Made by a program: the position numbers and the translations under genes. A stretch of 64,000 nt of DNA. Origin: Caldithrix sp964598255 (GTDB lineage: Bacteria > Calditrichota > Calditrichia > Calditrichales > Calditrichaceae). The stretch lies in assembly GCA_964598255.1 (NCBI GenBank), contig CAZRBA010000064.1, positions 52,485 through 116,484 on the forward strand, in the 5' to 3' direction. Positions 1 to 8,200 of the stretch are shown in pieces (positions within the stretch are counted from its first letter, which is position 1; each line of letters begins with the position of its first letter). The notes below the pieces were generated by a model that saw only the letters and a program-made list of their open reading frames with translations, made no database searches and was not told the DNA's origin.

Positions 1-459
1 GTTTATACACCGGCCGATCCGACCTTAGGCTATAATCCTCTCTGGGATCACAAAGCCGATTGCGCCTTCCCCAGCGCTACACAAAACGAAATTAACGGCA
101 AAGATGCCGAAAATCTGATCAAAAACGGGGTGTATGTGGTAAGCGAAGGTGCCAACATGCCCAGCACATTAGATGCGGTTAAAGTTTTCTTGGATCATAA
201 AATTCTCTACGCTCCGGGCAAAGCAGCAAATGCAGGCGGTGTTGCGGTTTCCGGTCTGGAAATGGCTCAAAACAGCATGCGCCTGCCATGGTCCAGAGAA
301 GAAGTGGACAACCGTCTGCGTCATATTATGCAAAGCATTCACAAAACATGCGTAGATACCGCCGAAGCATATGGTACACCCGGTAACTATGTAAACGGTG
401 CCAATATCGGTGGTTTCCTTAAAGTTGCCAATGCGATGTTGGATCAGGGCGTTGTCTGA
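1..459 (+). CDS. gdhA: NADP-type glutamate dehydrogenase, C-terminal part (5' end outside window)
   Basis: The reading frame is open from base 1 and ends at TGA 457-459, giving the last 152 residues of a hexameric glutamate dehydrogenase, which interconverts glutamate and 2-oxoglutarate plus ammonia in the cytoplasm. Visible signatures are the SEGANMPST segment and GKAANAGGVAVSGLEMAQN, which are typical of the nucleotide-binding domain of the E. coli GdhA type, and the ending NYVNGANIGGFLKVANAML, also typical of that family. The spacing to the next gene and the strong terminator just downstream indicate that this is the end of its transcription unit. The N-terminal catalytic half cannot be assessed, so cofactor preference rests on family resemblance only. 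Confidence 0.93.
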   Translation, partial: VYTPADPTLGYNPLWDHKADCAFPSATQNEINGKDAENLIKNGVYVVSEGANMPSTLDAVKVFLDHKILYAPGKAANAGGVAVSGLEMAQNSMRLPWSREEVDNRLRHIMQSIHKTCVDTAEAYGTPGNYVNGANIGGFLKVANAMLDQGVV

Positions 460-483
460 TCGATAGACACCCGATACATTAAT

Positions 484-514
484 AAAAAAGCCCCGAATTT
501 TCGGGGCTTTTTTG
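484..514 (+). terminator. Rho-independent terminator after gdhA
   Basis: An inverted repeat built on GCCCCGAA / TTCGGGGC is flanked by A and T runs, 25 bases after the glutamate dehydrogenase stop codon. The T tract follows on the + strand. Confidence 0.9.
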
Positions 515-683
515 TTGGCATATAATAGAACCTACCCGCCCGGTTTAAAATTAGGCAAATTTTGAATTCCCGTTACCTATTTTTTTTCTCAAATCTGATA
601 ATAATCTCGGAAAATTCTCCCAAAAATAAAAAAATAAAAATGCCGGTCCTTTGTTAAGTTCAATAAAAACAGTAAAAGCTAAA

Positions 684-700
684 TTGGCATTGTATTTGAA
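684..700 (+). promoter_or_regulatory. Candidate sigma54 (-24/-12) promoter of the MerR/sulfur-reductase operon
   Basis: TTGGCATTGTATTTGAA fits TGGCA(C/T)-N5-TTG with standard spacing, although the -12 element reads TTGA instead of TTGC. It lies about 60 bases before the favoured start at 760. The rest of the 460-759 gap holds only the gdhA terminator, an AT-rich stretch and the dyad at 701-720. Confidence 0.5.
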
Positions 701-720
701 TCTACATTATTCAATGTAGA
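701..720 (+). promoter_or_regulatory. Perfect inverted repeat, candidate operator of the MerR-type regulator
   Basis: TCTACATT-ATTC-AATGTAGA has two perfect 8-base arms around 4 bases. It sits where transcription from the candidate -24/-12 promoter would begin and 39 bases before the start at 760. Autoregulation by the adjacent MerR protein is inferred. MerR proteins bind dyads of about this size, but no known consensus is matched. Confidence 0.45.
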
Positions 721-759
721 AATTGATAGTTTAAAAAAATGTCAAAGAGGCATTTAATA

Positions 760-1221
760 ATGCAAGAAGAACTTGATTACTACGAGCCCATCATGTCCAT
801 AGGCATGGTGGCACAAAAATTAAATGTTGCTGTTCAGACCATTCGGCTTTACGAACAGGAAGGGCTAATATTGCCATTTAAAACCCCTACCGGACGTCGG
901 CTTTACAGCATGCACGATCTGACTCGTCTCCGCTGTATTCGTAAAATGATTAAAGAAAACGGTTTAAATTTGCAAGGAATCAAACGTATTTTTTCCTTTG
1001 TTCCTTGCTGGGAATTTAAAGGAGGGTTGGATAACGATTGTCTTAACTGTCCGGCGTATTATTCGGCCGAAGGGCCTTGCTGGAGCTTAAGCAAAAAAGG
1101 CGATAAATGTGCCCTTGAAGATTGCCGTTCGTGTAAAGTTTATCGCTTGGAATTTCATTGTGACAAATTGAAAGAAATTATTTTTGGACACGAACGCCCT
1201 TCGGACAGCGGACAAAAATAA
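760..1221 (+). CDS. MerR-family regulator with cysteine-rich C-terminal (two-CW-like) domain
   Basis: The 153-residue product begins with a MerR winged helix-turn-helix at about residues 12-60 (SIGMVAQKLNVAVQTIRLYE, then GRRLY). It then has a cysteine-rich tail with Cys83, 94, 97, 107, 117, 122, 125 and 134. The tail carries PCWEF, CPAY, PCWSL and CRSCKVY, the pattern of the small two-CW domain, which is suspected to bind metal or an iron-sulfur cluster. An in-frame ATG at 739 would add 7 residues. The start at 760 is preferred because AAAGAGG lies 9 bases before it, while 739 has no ribosome site. The gene stands 51 bases before the molybdoenzyme operon and probably regulates it in response to redox state, sulfur or metal. 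The ligand is not known. Confidence 0.85.
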   Translation: MQEELDYYEPIMSIGMVAQKLNVAVQTIRLYEQEGLILPFKTPTGRRLYSMHDLTRLRCIRKMIKENGLNLQGIKRIFSFVPCWEFKGGLDNDCLNCPAYYSAEGPCWSLSKKGDKCALEDCRSCKVYRLEFHCDKLKEIIFGHERPSDSGQK

Positions 1222-1272
1222 AAAAATATGGCATACGAATAATGGTTCATTTTTAATGGAGGAATGAGATTA

Positions 1273-3483
1273 ATGAAGAGCAAAATGAAACGGCGCGAAT
1301 TTATCAAAATTGCCGGGGCCGGTACCGGGGCCATGCTTGTGGGACCCAAGCTTTACGCCAGTTTTGATAAAGACAAGCAGGCTCTTTTGAAAAAAGGGAC
1401 CGACCGCACCCCGACTTATTGCGAAATATGCTTTTGGAAATGCGCCGGATGGGTTTACAAAAAGGACGGTAAACCGTGGAAAATCGTCGGTAACGAAAAC
1501 GATCCGAATAGTCGCGGAAGGTTTTGTCCGCGTGGCAGCGGCGGAATAGGGGCGTACACCGATCCCGATCGGTTGCGTAAACCCCTCTTGCGAGTTGAGA
1601 AAAACGGTAAGCAAGTTTTTAAGGAAGTAAGTTGGGATGATGCTCTGGATTTTATTGCGCGCAAAATGAAAGATATTGCCCGCGAACACGGGCCGGAATG
1701 TATGGCTCTTTTTAGCCATGGTTCCGGAGGCAACTATTTTAAAAATCTTTTGCATGCTTATGGTTCTAAAAATGTGGCCGCTCCTTCGTATGCCCAGTGT
1801 CGCGGTCCGCGTGAAGAAGCTTATTTGCTAACCTACGGAGCAGGCGTTGGTTCTCCGGAACGAACGGATATCATTAATACCAAATGTTTGGTTCTGCTCG
1901 GATCGCATATCGGCGAAAACATGCACAACCTGCAAGTACAGGAATTTTCGGAAGCTGTGGCCAACGGCGCAACAATCATTACGGTTGACCCACGTTTTTC
2001 AACGGCTGCCAGTAAATCCAAATATTGGTTACCTATTAAACCGGGTACGGATCTTGCGCTATTATTAGCCTGGATTCACGTGATTATCGAAGAAGAATTG
2101 TATGATAAGGAATATGTTAAAAAATATACTATCGGGTTCGAACAATTAAAACAAGCGGTTAAAGATAATACCCCAGAATGGGCTTATCCCATTACAACCA
2201 TTAAGCCTCATATCATTCGCCAAACCGCCCGCGAGATGGCCCGCTATGCTCCGGCAACCATTGTACATCCCGGGCGCCATGTAACATGGTACGGAGATGA
2301 TACCCAGCGAGTGCGCGCCGGTGCAATTTTAAACGCCCTGTTGGGATCGTGGGGCAGAAGAGGCGGATTTTATTTTCCGGCCAAGGCACATGTACCCAAA
2401 CCGCCCATTCCTAAGTACCCCAAACCGCGCAAGGATTGGCGTAAAGCCTTTCCCGATCAATTCCCTCTGGCCAATTTGGCGCTTTCTTCCGGCATTTGCG
2501 ATGCCACCATTCCTTCGGCGGAACGGAATTGTTCGTTTAAGGGCTGGATTGTCTACGGCACCAATTTGATTCAAACATTACCCCAGCCACAAAAAACCTT
2601 ACAGGCCATTCAGAACCTTGAACTATTGGTTGTCATCGATATTTTGCCCTCGGAAATTACCGGATGGGCTGATGTTGTTCTGCTGGAATGTACCTATCTG
2701 GAACGCTACGACGATTTGCGTATTTCTCCGGGACGGGTCGCTTCGGTTGCCCTGCGGGCTCCGGCCTTTAAACCCAAGTACGATAGCAAACCTGCTTATT
2801 GGATGGCCCGCCAATTAGCCAAAAAATTGGGACTCGAAAAATACTTTCCGTATGAAAATATCGAAGATTATTTGGACTACCGTTTAAAAGCCATCGGTAG
2901 CAGTCTGAAAGAAATGAAAGAAATCGGGGTGAAGCTTATCGAAAATCCTAATCATCGCTTTTATCTGGAAAATGGTGAAGACTATGAATTCGCAACACCG
3001 TCGGGCAAAATTGAATTGTATTCCACCACATTGGCCGAATATGGCTTCGATCCCATACCGCGCTACAAACATCATCAAGAGCCGCCTCAAGGCTATTACC
3101 GCTTGTTGTATGGGCGTGCGCCAATGCATTCTTTCGGCCGGACCATCAACAATCCCAATTTGTTCCAGTTAATGAAAGAAAACGAAGTGTGGATTAATCG
3201 CAAAGTGGCGCAAGAATGGGGCATTAAAAACGGGGAGTATGTTATTCTGGAAAATCAGGACGGAGTTCGTTCTCGGCCGGTAAAAGCCAAAGTTACCGAA
3301 CGTATTCGCCACGATGCGGTTTTTATGGTGCACGGGTTCGGGCATACAGACAAGCGTTTGCATCGGGCTTATCACCGCGGAGCTTCAGACACAAGTTTGA
3401 TTACCCGCGTTCATTTGGATCCGATTATGGGCGGAACCGGAATGCGCGTTAATTTTGTGACTTTTAGAAAGGAGGATGCCTGA
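1273..3483 (+). CDS. Molybdopterin oxidoreductase catalytic subunit, polysulfide/thiosulfate reductase-like (PsrA/PhsA type)
   Basis: This is the large subunit of a complex iron-sulfur molybdoenzyme of 736 residues. A twin-arginine signal (KRREFIK, residues 6-12) followed by a hydrophobic stretch predicts export folded to the periplasm. A [4Fe-4S] site is formed by Cys50, Cys53, Cys57 and Cys85. The motif AQCRGPREEAY around Cys176 supplies a cysteine at the Mo-ligand position, as in polysulfide and thiosulfate reductases and unlike the Ser of DMSO reductase. The ATG at 1264 is only one base from GGAGG, so ATG 1273, with that site 10 bases upstream, is chosen. The stop overlaps the next start by one base. 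The neighbouring sulfur transporters and rhodanese favour a sulfur substrate. Tetrathionate, arsenate or another oxyanion cannot be excluded from sequence alone. Confidence 0.88.
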   Translation: MKSKMKRREFIKIAGAGTGAMLVGPKLYASFDKDKQALLKKGTDRTPTYCEICFWKCAGWVYKKDGKPWKIVGNENDPNSRGRFCPRGSGGIGAYTDPDRLRKPLLRVEKNGKQVFKEVSWDDALDFIARKMKDIAREHGPECMALFSHGSGGNYFKNLLHAYGSKNVAAPSYAQCRGPREEAYLLTYGAGVGSPERTDIINTKCLVLLGSHIGENMHNLQVQEFSEAVANGATIITVDPRFSTAASKSKYWLPIKPGTDLALLLAWIHVIIEEELYDKEYVKKYTIGFEQLKQAVKDNTPEWAYPITTIKPHIIRQTAREMARYAPATIVHPGRHVTWYGDDTQRVRAGAILNALLGSWGRRGGFYFPAKAHVPKPPIPKYPKPRKDWRKAFPDQFPLANLALSSGICDATIPSAERNCSFKGWIVYGTNLIQTLPQPQKTLQAIQNLELLVVIDILPSEITGWADVVLLECTYLERYDDLRISPGRVASVALRAPAFKPKYDSKPAYWMARQLAKKLGLEKYFPYENIEDYLDYRLKAIGSSLKEMKEIGVKLIENPNHRFYLENGEDYEFATPSGKIELYSTTLAEYGFDPIPRYKHHQEPPQGYYRLLYGRAPMHSFGRTINNPNLFQLMKENEVWINRKVAQEWGIKNGEYVILENQDGVRSRPVKAKVTERIRHDAVFMVHGFGHTDKRLHRAYHRGASDTSLITRVHLDPIMGGTGMRVNFVTFRKEDA

Positions 3484-4019
3484 TGACACGATATGCCATG
3501 GCGATTGATACGCGACGTTGTGTGGGGTGTGCGGATTGTGTGGTGGCCTGTCAAACGGAAAATAATGTGCCGTTGGGCTATTGCCGCGATTGGATTGTTC
3601 AGGAAATGAACGGCATTTTTCCGGAATTACAATTGGAAATACGCTCCGAACGGTGCAATCATTGTGCGGATGCCCCTTGCGTACGCACCTGCCCTACGGG
3701 CGCCAGCCACTATGCGGAAGGCGGTATTGTGCTGGTAACCCACCAAGAATGCATTGGTTGCAAAGCCTGCATTACCTCATGTCCTTATGATGCCCGTTAC
3801 GTTCATCCGGATGGTTATGTGGACAAATGTACCTTCTGTATCCATCGCGTTGAACAGGGCGAAAATCCGGCATGTGTTAGTGTTTGTCCCACACATGCCA
3901 TGATTTTTGGTGACCTGGAAGATGAAAAAAGCGAAATTTCGATAGCACTTAAAACGCGAAAACATAAAGCGTTGCTTCCCGAAGCGGGAACCGACCCGCA
4001 TGTTTTTTATTTGTTGTAA
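3483..4019 (+). CDS. Four-cluster ferredoxin-like electron transfer subunit (PsrB/PhsB/NrfC type)
   Basis: The 178-residue protein has four cysteine groups for [4Fe-4S] clusters: CVGCADCVVAC, CNHCADAPCVRTCPTG, CIGCKACITSCPYDAR, and CTFC...CVSVCPTHA. This is the standard wiring subunit of DMSO-reductase-family membrane complexes, carrying electrons between the membrane subunit and the molybdenum site. It has no signal peptide, as expected, since it would be carried across the membrane with the Tat-exported catalytic subunit. Its ATG overlaps the TGA of the catalytic gene (TGATG), indicating translational coupling. Its length is normal for the family. Confidence 0.93.
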   Translation: MTRYAMAIDTRRCVGCADCVVACQTENNVPLGYCRDWIVQEMNGIFPELQLEIRSERCNHCADAPCVRTCPTGASHYAEGGIVLVTHQECIGCKACITSCPYDARYVHPDGYVDKCTFCIHRVEQGENPACVSVCPTHAMIFGDLEDEKSEISIALKTRKHKALLPEAGTDPHVFYLL

Positions 4020-4040
4020 ATTTAATTTGGAGTTTGCGAT

Positions 4041-4994
4041 ATGAAAGAAATTCAAATTACTTCCGGCAGAATGAATCCCGGCATCGATCCTGTATTGCAC
4101 GCTTGGGGTTGGGAAATTCCGCTTTATCTATTCATAGGCGGCCTGGTTGCCGGTATTCTGTTTTTTGCGGCTCTTTTTTATTTACGCAACGAAAGCGAAA
4201 AATATAAAACCGCTGTAAAAATTGCCCCCTTGTTTGCCGCTCCCTTGCTGGCTATCGGGCTGTTTGCTTTGTTCTTGGATTTGAGCCACAAACTTTATTT
4301 CTGGCGGCTGTATACCACCATCCGTTTGGAATCTCCCATGTCGTGGGGGGCATGGACCTTGATGATTGTTTTTCCGCTTAGTGTGCTCTGGCCTTTGCAA
4401 TTTTTCGATGAAATTTTTCCGAATTGGACCAAAAACCGTCCGCTTGTCGAAACTGTAAGCGTGTGGGTTAAAAAGTTTGCCAAACCGTTGGCCTGGGCGT
4501 TTATTTTCCTTTCGGTTATTCTGGGGATGTACACGGGAATTTTGCTTTCGGCATTTAATGCCCGTCCCTTTTGGAATACTTCAATTCTCGGTATGTTGTT
4601 TTTGGTCTCCGGATTTTCGACGGGTACCGCTTTTGTTATTTTATTAAGCAAAAACCATCACGAACGCAGTTTATTCGGTAAAATCGATATGGGCTTAATT
4701 GCTATCGAAATTTTCCTGATTATTCATCTGTTTATGGGCTTGTTGGCCAGTACGCAGGTTCAGGAAAACGCGGCTAAGTTGTTCTTAGGCGGGCCATACA
4801 CCGCGATTTTTTGGACGTTCGTTTTCACGCTCGGACTCGCTGTGCCTTTGATTATCGAATTGCTCGAATGGCGGGGAAGGAAAATTCCCATGGCAGTTCC
4901 GGCCTGGCTTGTTCTTATCGGCGGATTGATTTTGCGTTTCATCGTGGTTGACGCGGGACAAAGCTCCCGTTGGCTCTATCGTTTTATGAAATAA
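4041..4994 (+). CDS. NrfD/PsrC-type integral membrane quinol-interacting subunit
   Basis: The product is a 317-residue polytopic protein with about eight or nine hydrophobic helices. It starts with a short soluble segment containing HAWGWEIPLYLFIGGLVAGI, typical of NrfD/PsrC anchors. Family members oxidise or reduce menaquinone in the membrane and exchange electrons with the ferredoxin subunit. TTTGGAG lies just upstream of the ATG and the gap to the previous gene is 21 bases, so it completes a catalytic-ferredoxin-anchor trio in one operon. No heme-ligand motif is needed for this family. The direction of electron flow is not decided by sequence. Confidence 0.9.
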   Translation: MKEIQITSGRMNPGIDPVLHAWGWEIPLYLFIGGLVAGILFFAALFYLRNESEKYKTAVKIAPLFAAPLLAIGLFALFLDLSHKLYFWRLYTTIRLESPMSWGAWTLMIVFPLSVLWPLQFFDEIFPNWTKNRPLVETVSVWVKKFAKPLAWAFIFLSVILGMYTGILLSAFNARPFWNTSILGMLFLVSGFSTGTAFVILLSKNHHERSLFGKIDMGLIAIEIFLIIHLFMGLLASTQVQENAAKLFLGGPYTAIFWTFVFTLGLAVPLIIELLEWRGRKIPMAVPAWLVLIGGLILRFIVVDAGQSSRWLYRFMK

Positions 4995-5010
4995 AAAGTG
5001 AGGGTATAAA

Positions 5011-5514
5011 ATGAATGAACAAAAATTTTGGAATCCTTATTTGAGCGGTATTGGCTTGGGATTGACATTATTGCTGGCCTTTGTTTTGGTCGGACGCGGA
5101 CTGGGCGCATCCGGTGCTATGATGCGTTTTGATGTTTGGGTGCTTAACATTATCGCACCCTCTCATGTGCAGACCAATCCTTATTTTGCCAAATACGCTT
5201 CCCATCCGTTATCCAATTGGTTGGTTTTCGAATTGATCGGAGTTATGATTGGCGGATTCTTATCCGGCGCTCTGGCAGGAAGACTTAAGGTAAAAACCGG
5301 AAAAGGACCGAATATCTCCGTCAAAGGGCGGTGGATTTTGGCCTTTCTCGGGGGCGCTCTGGTTGGCTGGTCGGCACGTCTGGCGCGTGGCTGTACCAGC
5401 GGTCAGGCCTTAACCGGCGGCGCCAGTTTAGCCTTGGGAAGCTGGGCATTTATGTTTGCCGTATTTGCCGGGGCTTATGCTATGGCCTATTTTGTTCGGA
5501 AACAATGGATCTAA
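5011..5514 (+). CDS. YeeE/YedE-family sulfur transport protein, first half
   Basis: This 167-residue membrane protein carries the family motif RLARGCTSGQALTGG with Cys128, which corresponds to a conserved cysteine of the YeeE/YedE (TsuA-like) sulfur-compound channels. Long members of the family fuse two such halves. Here the halves are separate genes, and the partner starts 17 bases after this stop codon. In TsuA the cysteines are thought to pass thiosulfate through the membrane. Given the preceding reductase genes, import or export of thiosulfate, persulfide or a related species is likely. GTGAGGG-like bases lie upstream of the ATG. Confidence 0.88.
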   Translation: MNEQKFWNPYLSGIGLGLTLLLAFVLVGRGLGASGAMMRFDVWVLNIIAPSHVQTNPYFAKYASHPLSNWLVFELIGVMIGGFLSGALAGRLKVKTGKGPNISVKGRWILAFLGGALVGWSARLARGCTSGQALTGGASLALGSWAFMFAVFAGAYAMAYFVRKQWI

Positions 5515-5530
5515 AAAACGGAGAGAAAAA

Positions 5531-6124
5531 ATGGCACCGTTTTATAAATTTGGCTATTTCGGTACGGAAACAAGTTTTGTAATTGCCCTTATTGTAGGTA
5601 TTGGCTTTGGCTTTTGGTTGGAACGTGCCGGATTCGGCGAGAGCCGCAAATTGGCCTTGCAATTCTACTTTAGGGACATGACCGTGCTTAAGGTAATGTT
5701 TTCCGCAATTGTCACCGCCATGCTGGGCCTGTTGTATTTGGCTCTTTTCGGATGGCTGGATTTAAGTAAAATTTACATCAACCCCACCTTTATTTGGGCG
5801 CAAATTATAGGCGGCCTTGTTTTTGGTATCGGTTTTGTCGTCGGAGGCTATTGCCCCGGTACCTCGGTTGTGGGTGCCGTGCTGGGACGTTTGGATGCCT
5901 ATTTCTTTTTGGGCGGTATTTTATTTGGCATGTTGATCTTTGGCGAAATGTTCCCATGGATCGAAAATTTGTACAAAGCCGGAAGCATGGGAGCGCTTAG
6001 AGTTTCGGATTGGTTGCATTTGCCGCTGGGAGTAACCGCATTTCTGGCGGTTGTCATGGCCATCGGAATGTTTTTGGGCGCAGAATGGTTGGAACGTAAA
6101 TTCAGAGAGGAGCCCGAAAAATGA
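5531..6124 (+). CDS. YeeE/YedE-family sulfur transport protein, second half
   Basis: This is the companion of the gene at 5011, with 197 residues and several membrane helices. It contains GGYCPGTSVVGAVLGRLDA, in which Cys108 matches the second conserved cysteine motif of the family. The frame is open back to 5456, inside the preceding gene, but ATG 5531 has GGAGAG six bases upstream and gives an N-terminus typical of the family. The stop overlaps the next start in ATGA. The pair presumably forms one channel and works with the rhodanese-fold protein encoded next. Confidence 0.88.
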   Translation: MAPFYKFGYFGTETSFVIALIVGIGFGFWLERAGFGESRKLALQFYFRDMTVLKVMFSAIVTAMLGLLYLALFGWLDLSKIYINPTFIWAQIIGGLVFGIGFVVGGYCPGTSVVGAVLGRLDAYFFLGGILFGMLIFGEMFPWIENLYKAGSMGALRVSDWLHLPLGVTAFLAVVMAIGMFLGAEWLERKFREEPEK

Positions 6125-6750
6125 AATGGAATGCAAAAGTTTTCGGTTTTGGTCTCATGTTTGTTCTGGGCTTGATTTTGGCCTTTGCCCCGGTGCCAAA
6201 AAACGGCAACCATAAAATCGATACAAAGCAATTGCTTGCCGAACTTCAACATCACGATTATTTTATCGCACCGGAAGATTTGGCACATATGATTATTGAT
6301 AAAGAACCAGGCTTTATTGTGGTAGACATCCGCTCGAATGACGATTTTAAAAAATACCATATTCCGGGAAGCATACATATTCCCATTAACGAGTTGTTGA
6401 AAAATAAAGAATTAAAAGCCTTGGCAGATGAGAATACCATTATTCTGATCTCTAATGGAAATACGCTGGCTTCGCAGGCCTGGTTGTTATTAAAACAAAA
6501 CGGGTTTAACGACGTTTACATTTTGCGCGGCGGCTTGAATTATTGGGTGCAAATTTTTACCCGCCCCCCAAAGCCCGCCGGTACCTATACGGACGACGAG
6601 TTGTTTCGGTACGAATTCCGTGTGGCGGCCGGACCTGTGATGATGGGGCGTAAAATCGTACAAAGCGAAGAAAAAAAGCAAACGAAAATAGCCAAACCTG
6701 TTATTCGCGTACGAAAAAAGAAAAAGGCCACTTTGGACGAAGGGTGTTAA
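6121..6750 (+). CDS. Membrane-anchored rhodanese-like protein lacking the catalytic cysteine, with a C-terminal cysteine
   Basis: The 209-residue protein has an N-terminal signal or anchor (residues 7-24) and a rhodanese fold from about residue 48 to 145 (VVDIRSNDDF, HIPGSIHIP, then LRGGLNYW). The loop that should hold the sulfur-carrying Cys reads ILISNGNTLAS, with Ser111-Asn112, so standard sulfurtransferase chemistry is unlikely. After the domain come a lysine-rich tail and the ending DEGC, with Cys209 as the last residue, which could act as a free thiol or be lipid-modified. ATGA overlap with the transporter gene implies coupled translation. A role in binding or relaying sulfur species for the channel is inferred, not shown. 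Confidence 0.82.
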   Translation: MKWNAKVFGFGLMFVLGLILAFAPVPKNGNHKIDTKQLLAELQHHDYFIAPEDLAHMIIDKEPGFIVVDIRSNDDFKKYHIPGSIHIPINELLKNKELKALADENTIILISNGNTLASQAWLLLKQNGFNDVYILRGGLNYWVQIFTRPPKPAGTYTDDELFRYEFRVAAGPVMMGRKIVQSEEKKQTKIAKPVIRVRKKKKATLDEGC

Positions 6751-6788
6751 AACGAATTTATACCTAACCCAAAAGCAATTTAAGCTTA

Positions 6789-6827
6789 CAGGCCGGAATT
6801 TTGTACACAATTCCGGCCTGTGCTTTT
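6789..6827 (+). terminator. Terminator of the sulfur operon
   Basis: A 12-base-pair hairpin CAGGCCGGAATT / AATTCCGGCCTG with an 8-base loop is followed by TGCTTTT, 38 bases after the rhodanese stop codon. Confidence 0.8.
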
Positions 6828-6907
6828 AACGCTCGTAAAAAGCGACTACGTACGAAACAAAGGTAATAAAACTTGCTGACTGTTACGAATCTCGATACAT
6901 TTGATTT

Positions 6908-7306
6908 ATGAACGGTAAAGAATTTACAACAACCCGGCGCAGAGCACTGAAAATTATTTCCGCTGCCATTATCGGGTTACTCGTCTATCTCTCTACTCGT
7001 TTTACCCGTTTTTTTGTGCGCAAAAAACGAACGTTGAACATTGCTTTGTCAAATAAACGGCCACATGTTCAAATGGAAGGGCAAGTTGTGCTTGTTTGGG
7101 AAAAAGGAACGCTAAAGGTCCTTTCGCGAACCTGCCCGCACCTGGGCTGCAAAATCGGATACGATGCACAAACTCAACGGTTTGTTTGCCCTTGCCATGG
7201 TAGCCGGTTTGCTTTAAACGGGCGTTACCTTAAAGGTCCGGCCCGCAAGAATCTGACAAATTTAAAATTCAAACTAAAGGGAAATCACCTAAGCGTTACG
7301 CTGTAA
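6908..7306 (+). CDS. Rieske [2Fe-2S] protein, membrane-anchored
   Basis: The 132-residue protein has an N-terminal TTRRRALKI segment followed by one hydrophobic helix (about residues 14-31), consistent with a Tat-exported, anchored Rieske subunit. Cluster ligands are visible as CPHLGC (Cys76, His78) and CPCHGS (Cys94, His97). Cys81 and Cys96 would form the usual disulfide that marks high-potential Rieske proteins of bc complexes. The domain is near minimal length. The stop codon directly abuts the next start. No clear ribosome site precedes ATG 6908, and a weak TTGCTG/TACATT promoter-like pair lies at 6873-6901. The partner is the cytochrome b encoded next. Confidence 0.92.
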   Translation: MNGKEFTTTRRRALKIISAAIIGLLVYLSTRFTRFFVRKKRTLNIALSNKRPHVQMEGQVVLVWEKGTLKVLSRTCPHLGCKIGYDAQTQRFVCPCHGSRFALNGRYLKGPARKNLTNLKFKLKGNHLSVTL

Positions 7307-8200
7307 ATGCCTATGAATCACGACCGCCTGTTCAAAAGTCGTTACGTACTTCCCAAATGGGGAGAAATTGCTTTAAGCAGTTTGTTAATTGCCTTAATCA
7401 GCGGTATTTTAATCATTCCGGGATTTCAATCGGCTGCGGCTCCGTTTAAAAGTTTAAGCATGTTGGTAAGCAGCAGCCGTTTCGGACATTTTTTGCACGG
7501 TTGCCACGCCTATGCCGGCGATCTGTTTTTACTGGCCATGCTGATGCATGTAACAGAATATGTGCTAAAACGATTTTACCGGAATTATTCATGGCAAAGT
7601 TGGCTGGGGTTAATGGTTTTGCTTGTCTCCGGAATGTTAGCGGTATTTTCCGGATTTTTAAGTTTGGGAAATCTTGAAAGTATGGATGCAGTACAAATTT
7701 TGCATCATATTTTGTACGTTTCCGGCGCGGCCGGGCAGGCTTTGTATCGTTTTTTGTTGCTTAGTTCGCAAAACCATTCCGTATTAACCGTTTTAATGCA
7801 CCATGCGGCAACGTTTACCGTTTTAAGCGTAATGCTTACCTATTGGCACCTTAAGCGTTTTAAAGCCGACACCTACGCCTTTTATTACACCTTTGTTTTA
7901 CTGGCCCTTTTAAGCGCACTCGTCCCTGCGGGAATCGGTACGCATCCGCAAGCGCAATTGGCAGTGGTCAAAGGCCCGTGGTATTTTAGGGGATTGCAGG
8001 AAATGCTTTCCTGGTTGCCTGTTTGGTTGGCCGGAATCGGCTTCCCTTTGGCAATGATAGGGCTTTTAAGCATTTTACCGCTGTGGCCACAAAAAGAATC
8101 ATGGATTCTAAAAGCGCTCGGAGGCATGCTGTTGTTTTACATCATCGAAACGATAATCGCCACATTTTTCCGAGGAGCCGGATGGCAATTAATCGTTTGA
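7307..8200 (+). CDS. Cytochrome b of b6 type (quinol:cytochrome c reductase)
   Basis: The 297-residue membrane protein has two pairs of heme-ligating histidines. His67 and His81 in helix B are separated by 13 residues. His166 and His181 in helix D are separated by 14, the spacing of b6-type rather than mitochondrial-type cytochrome b. A GPWYFRGLQEML segment (223-234) resembles the Qo-site PxWY motif normally found in subunit IV, so this chain seems to carry the b6 part plus a shortened C-terminal part. Upstream is the Rieske gene and downstream, overlapping by 19 bases, a multiheme cytochrome. This is the layout of an alternative complex that passes electrons from menaquinol to multiheme c-type carriers. 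Confidence 0.88.
   Translation: MPMNHDRLFKSRYVLPKWGEIALSSLLIALISGILIIPGFQSAAAPFKSLSMLVSSSRFGHFLHGCHAYAGDLFLLAMLMHVTEYVLKRFYRNYSWQSWLGLMVLLVSGMLAVFSGFLSLGNLESMDAVQILHHILYVSGAAGQALYRFLLLSSQNHSVLTVLMHHAATFTVLSVMLTYWHLKRFKADTYAFYYTFVLLALLSALVPAGIGTHPQAQLAVVKGPWYFRGLQEMLSWLPVWLAGIGFPLAMIGLLSILPLWPQKESWILKALGGMLLFYIIETIIATFFRGAGWQLIV

Noticed and set aside
517..528. TATAAT-like sequence after the gdhA terminator
   Set aside because: No -35 element at a fitting distance. The terminator occupies that place.
5899..6378. 159-codon minus-strand frame across the transporter and rhodanese genes
   Set aside because: It is antisense to two clear genes and matches no family.
8023..8181. Upstream extension of the 12-heme cytochrome
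   Set aside because: It overlaps cytochrome b coding sequence out of frame and lacks a signal. ATG 8182 with GAGGAG gives a proper membrane anchor.
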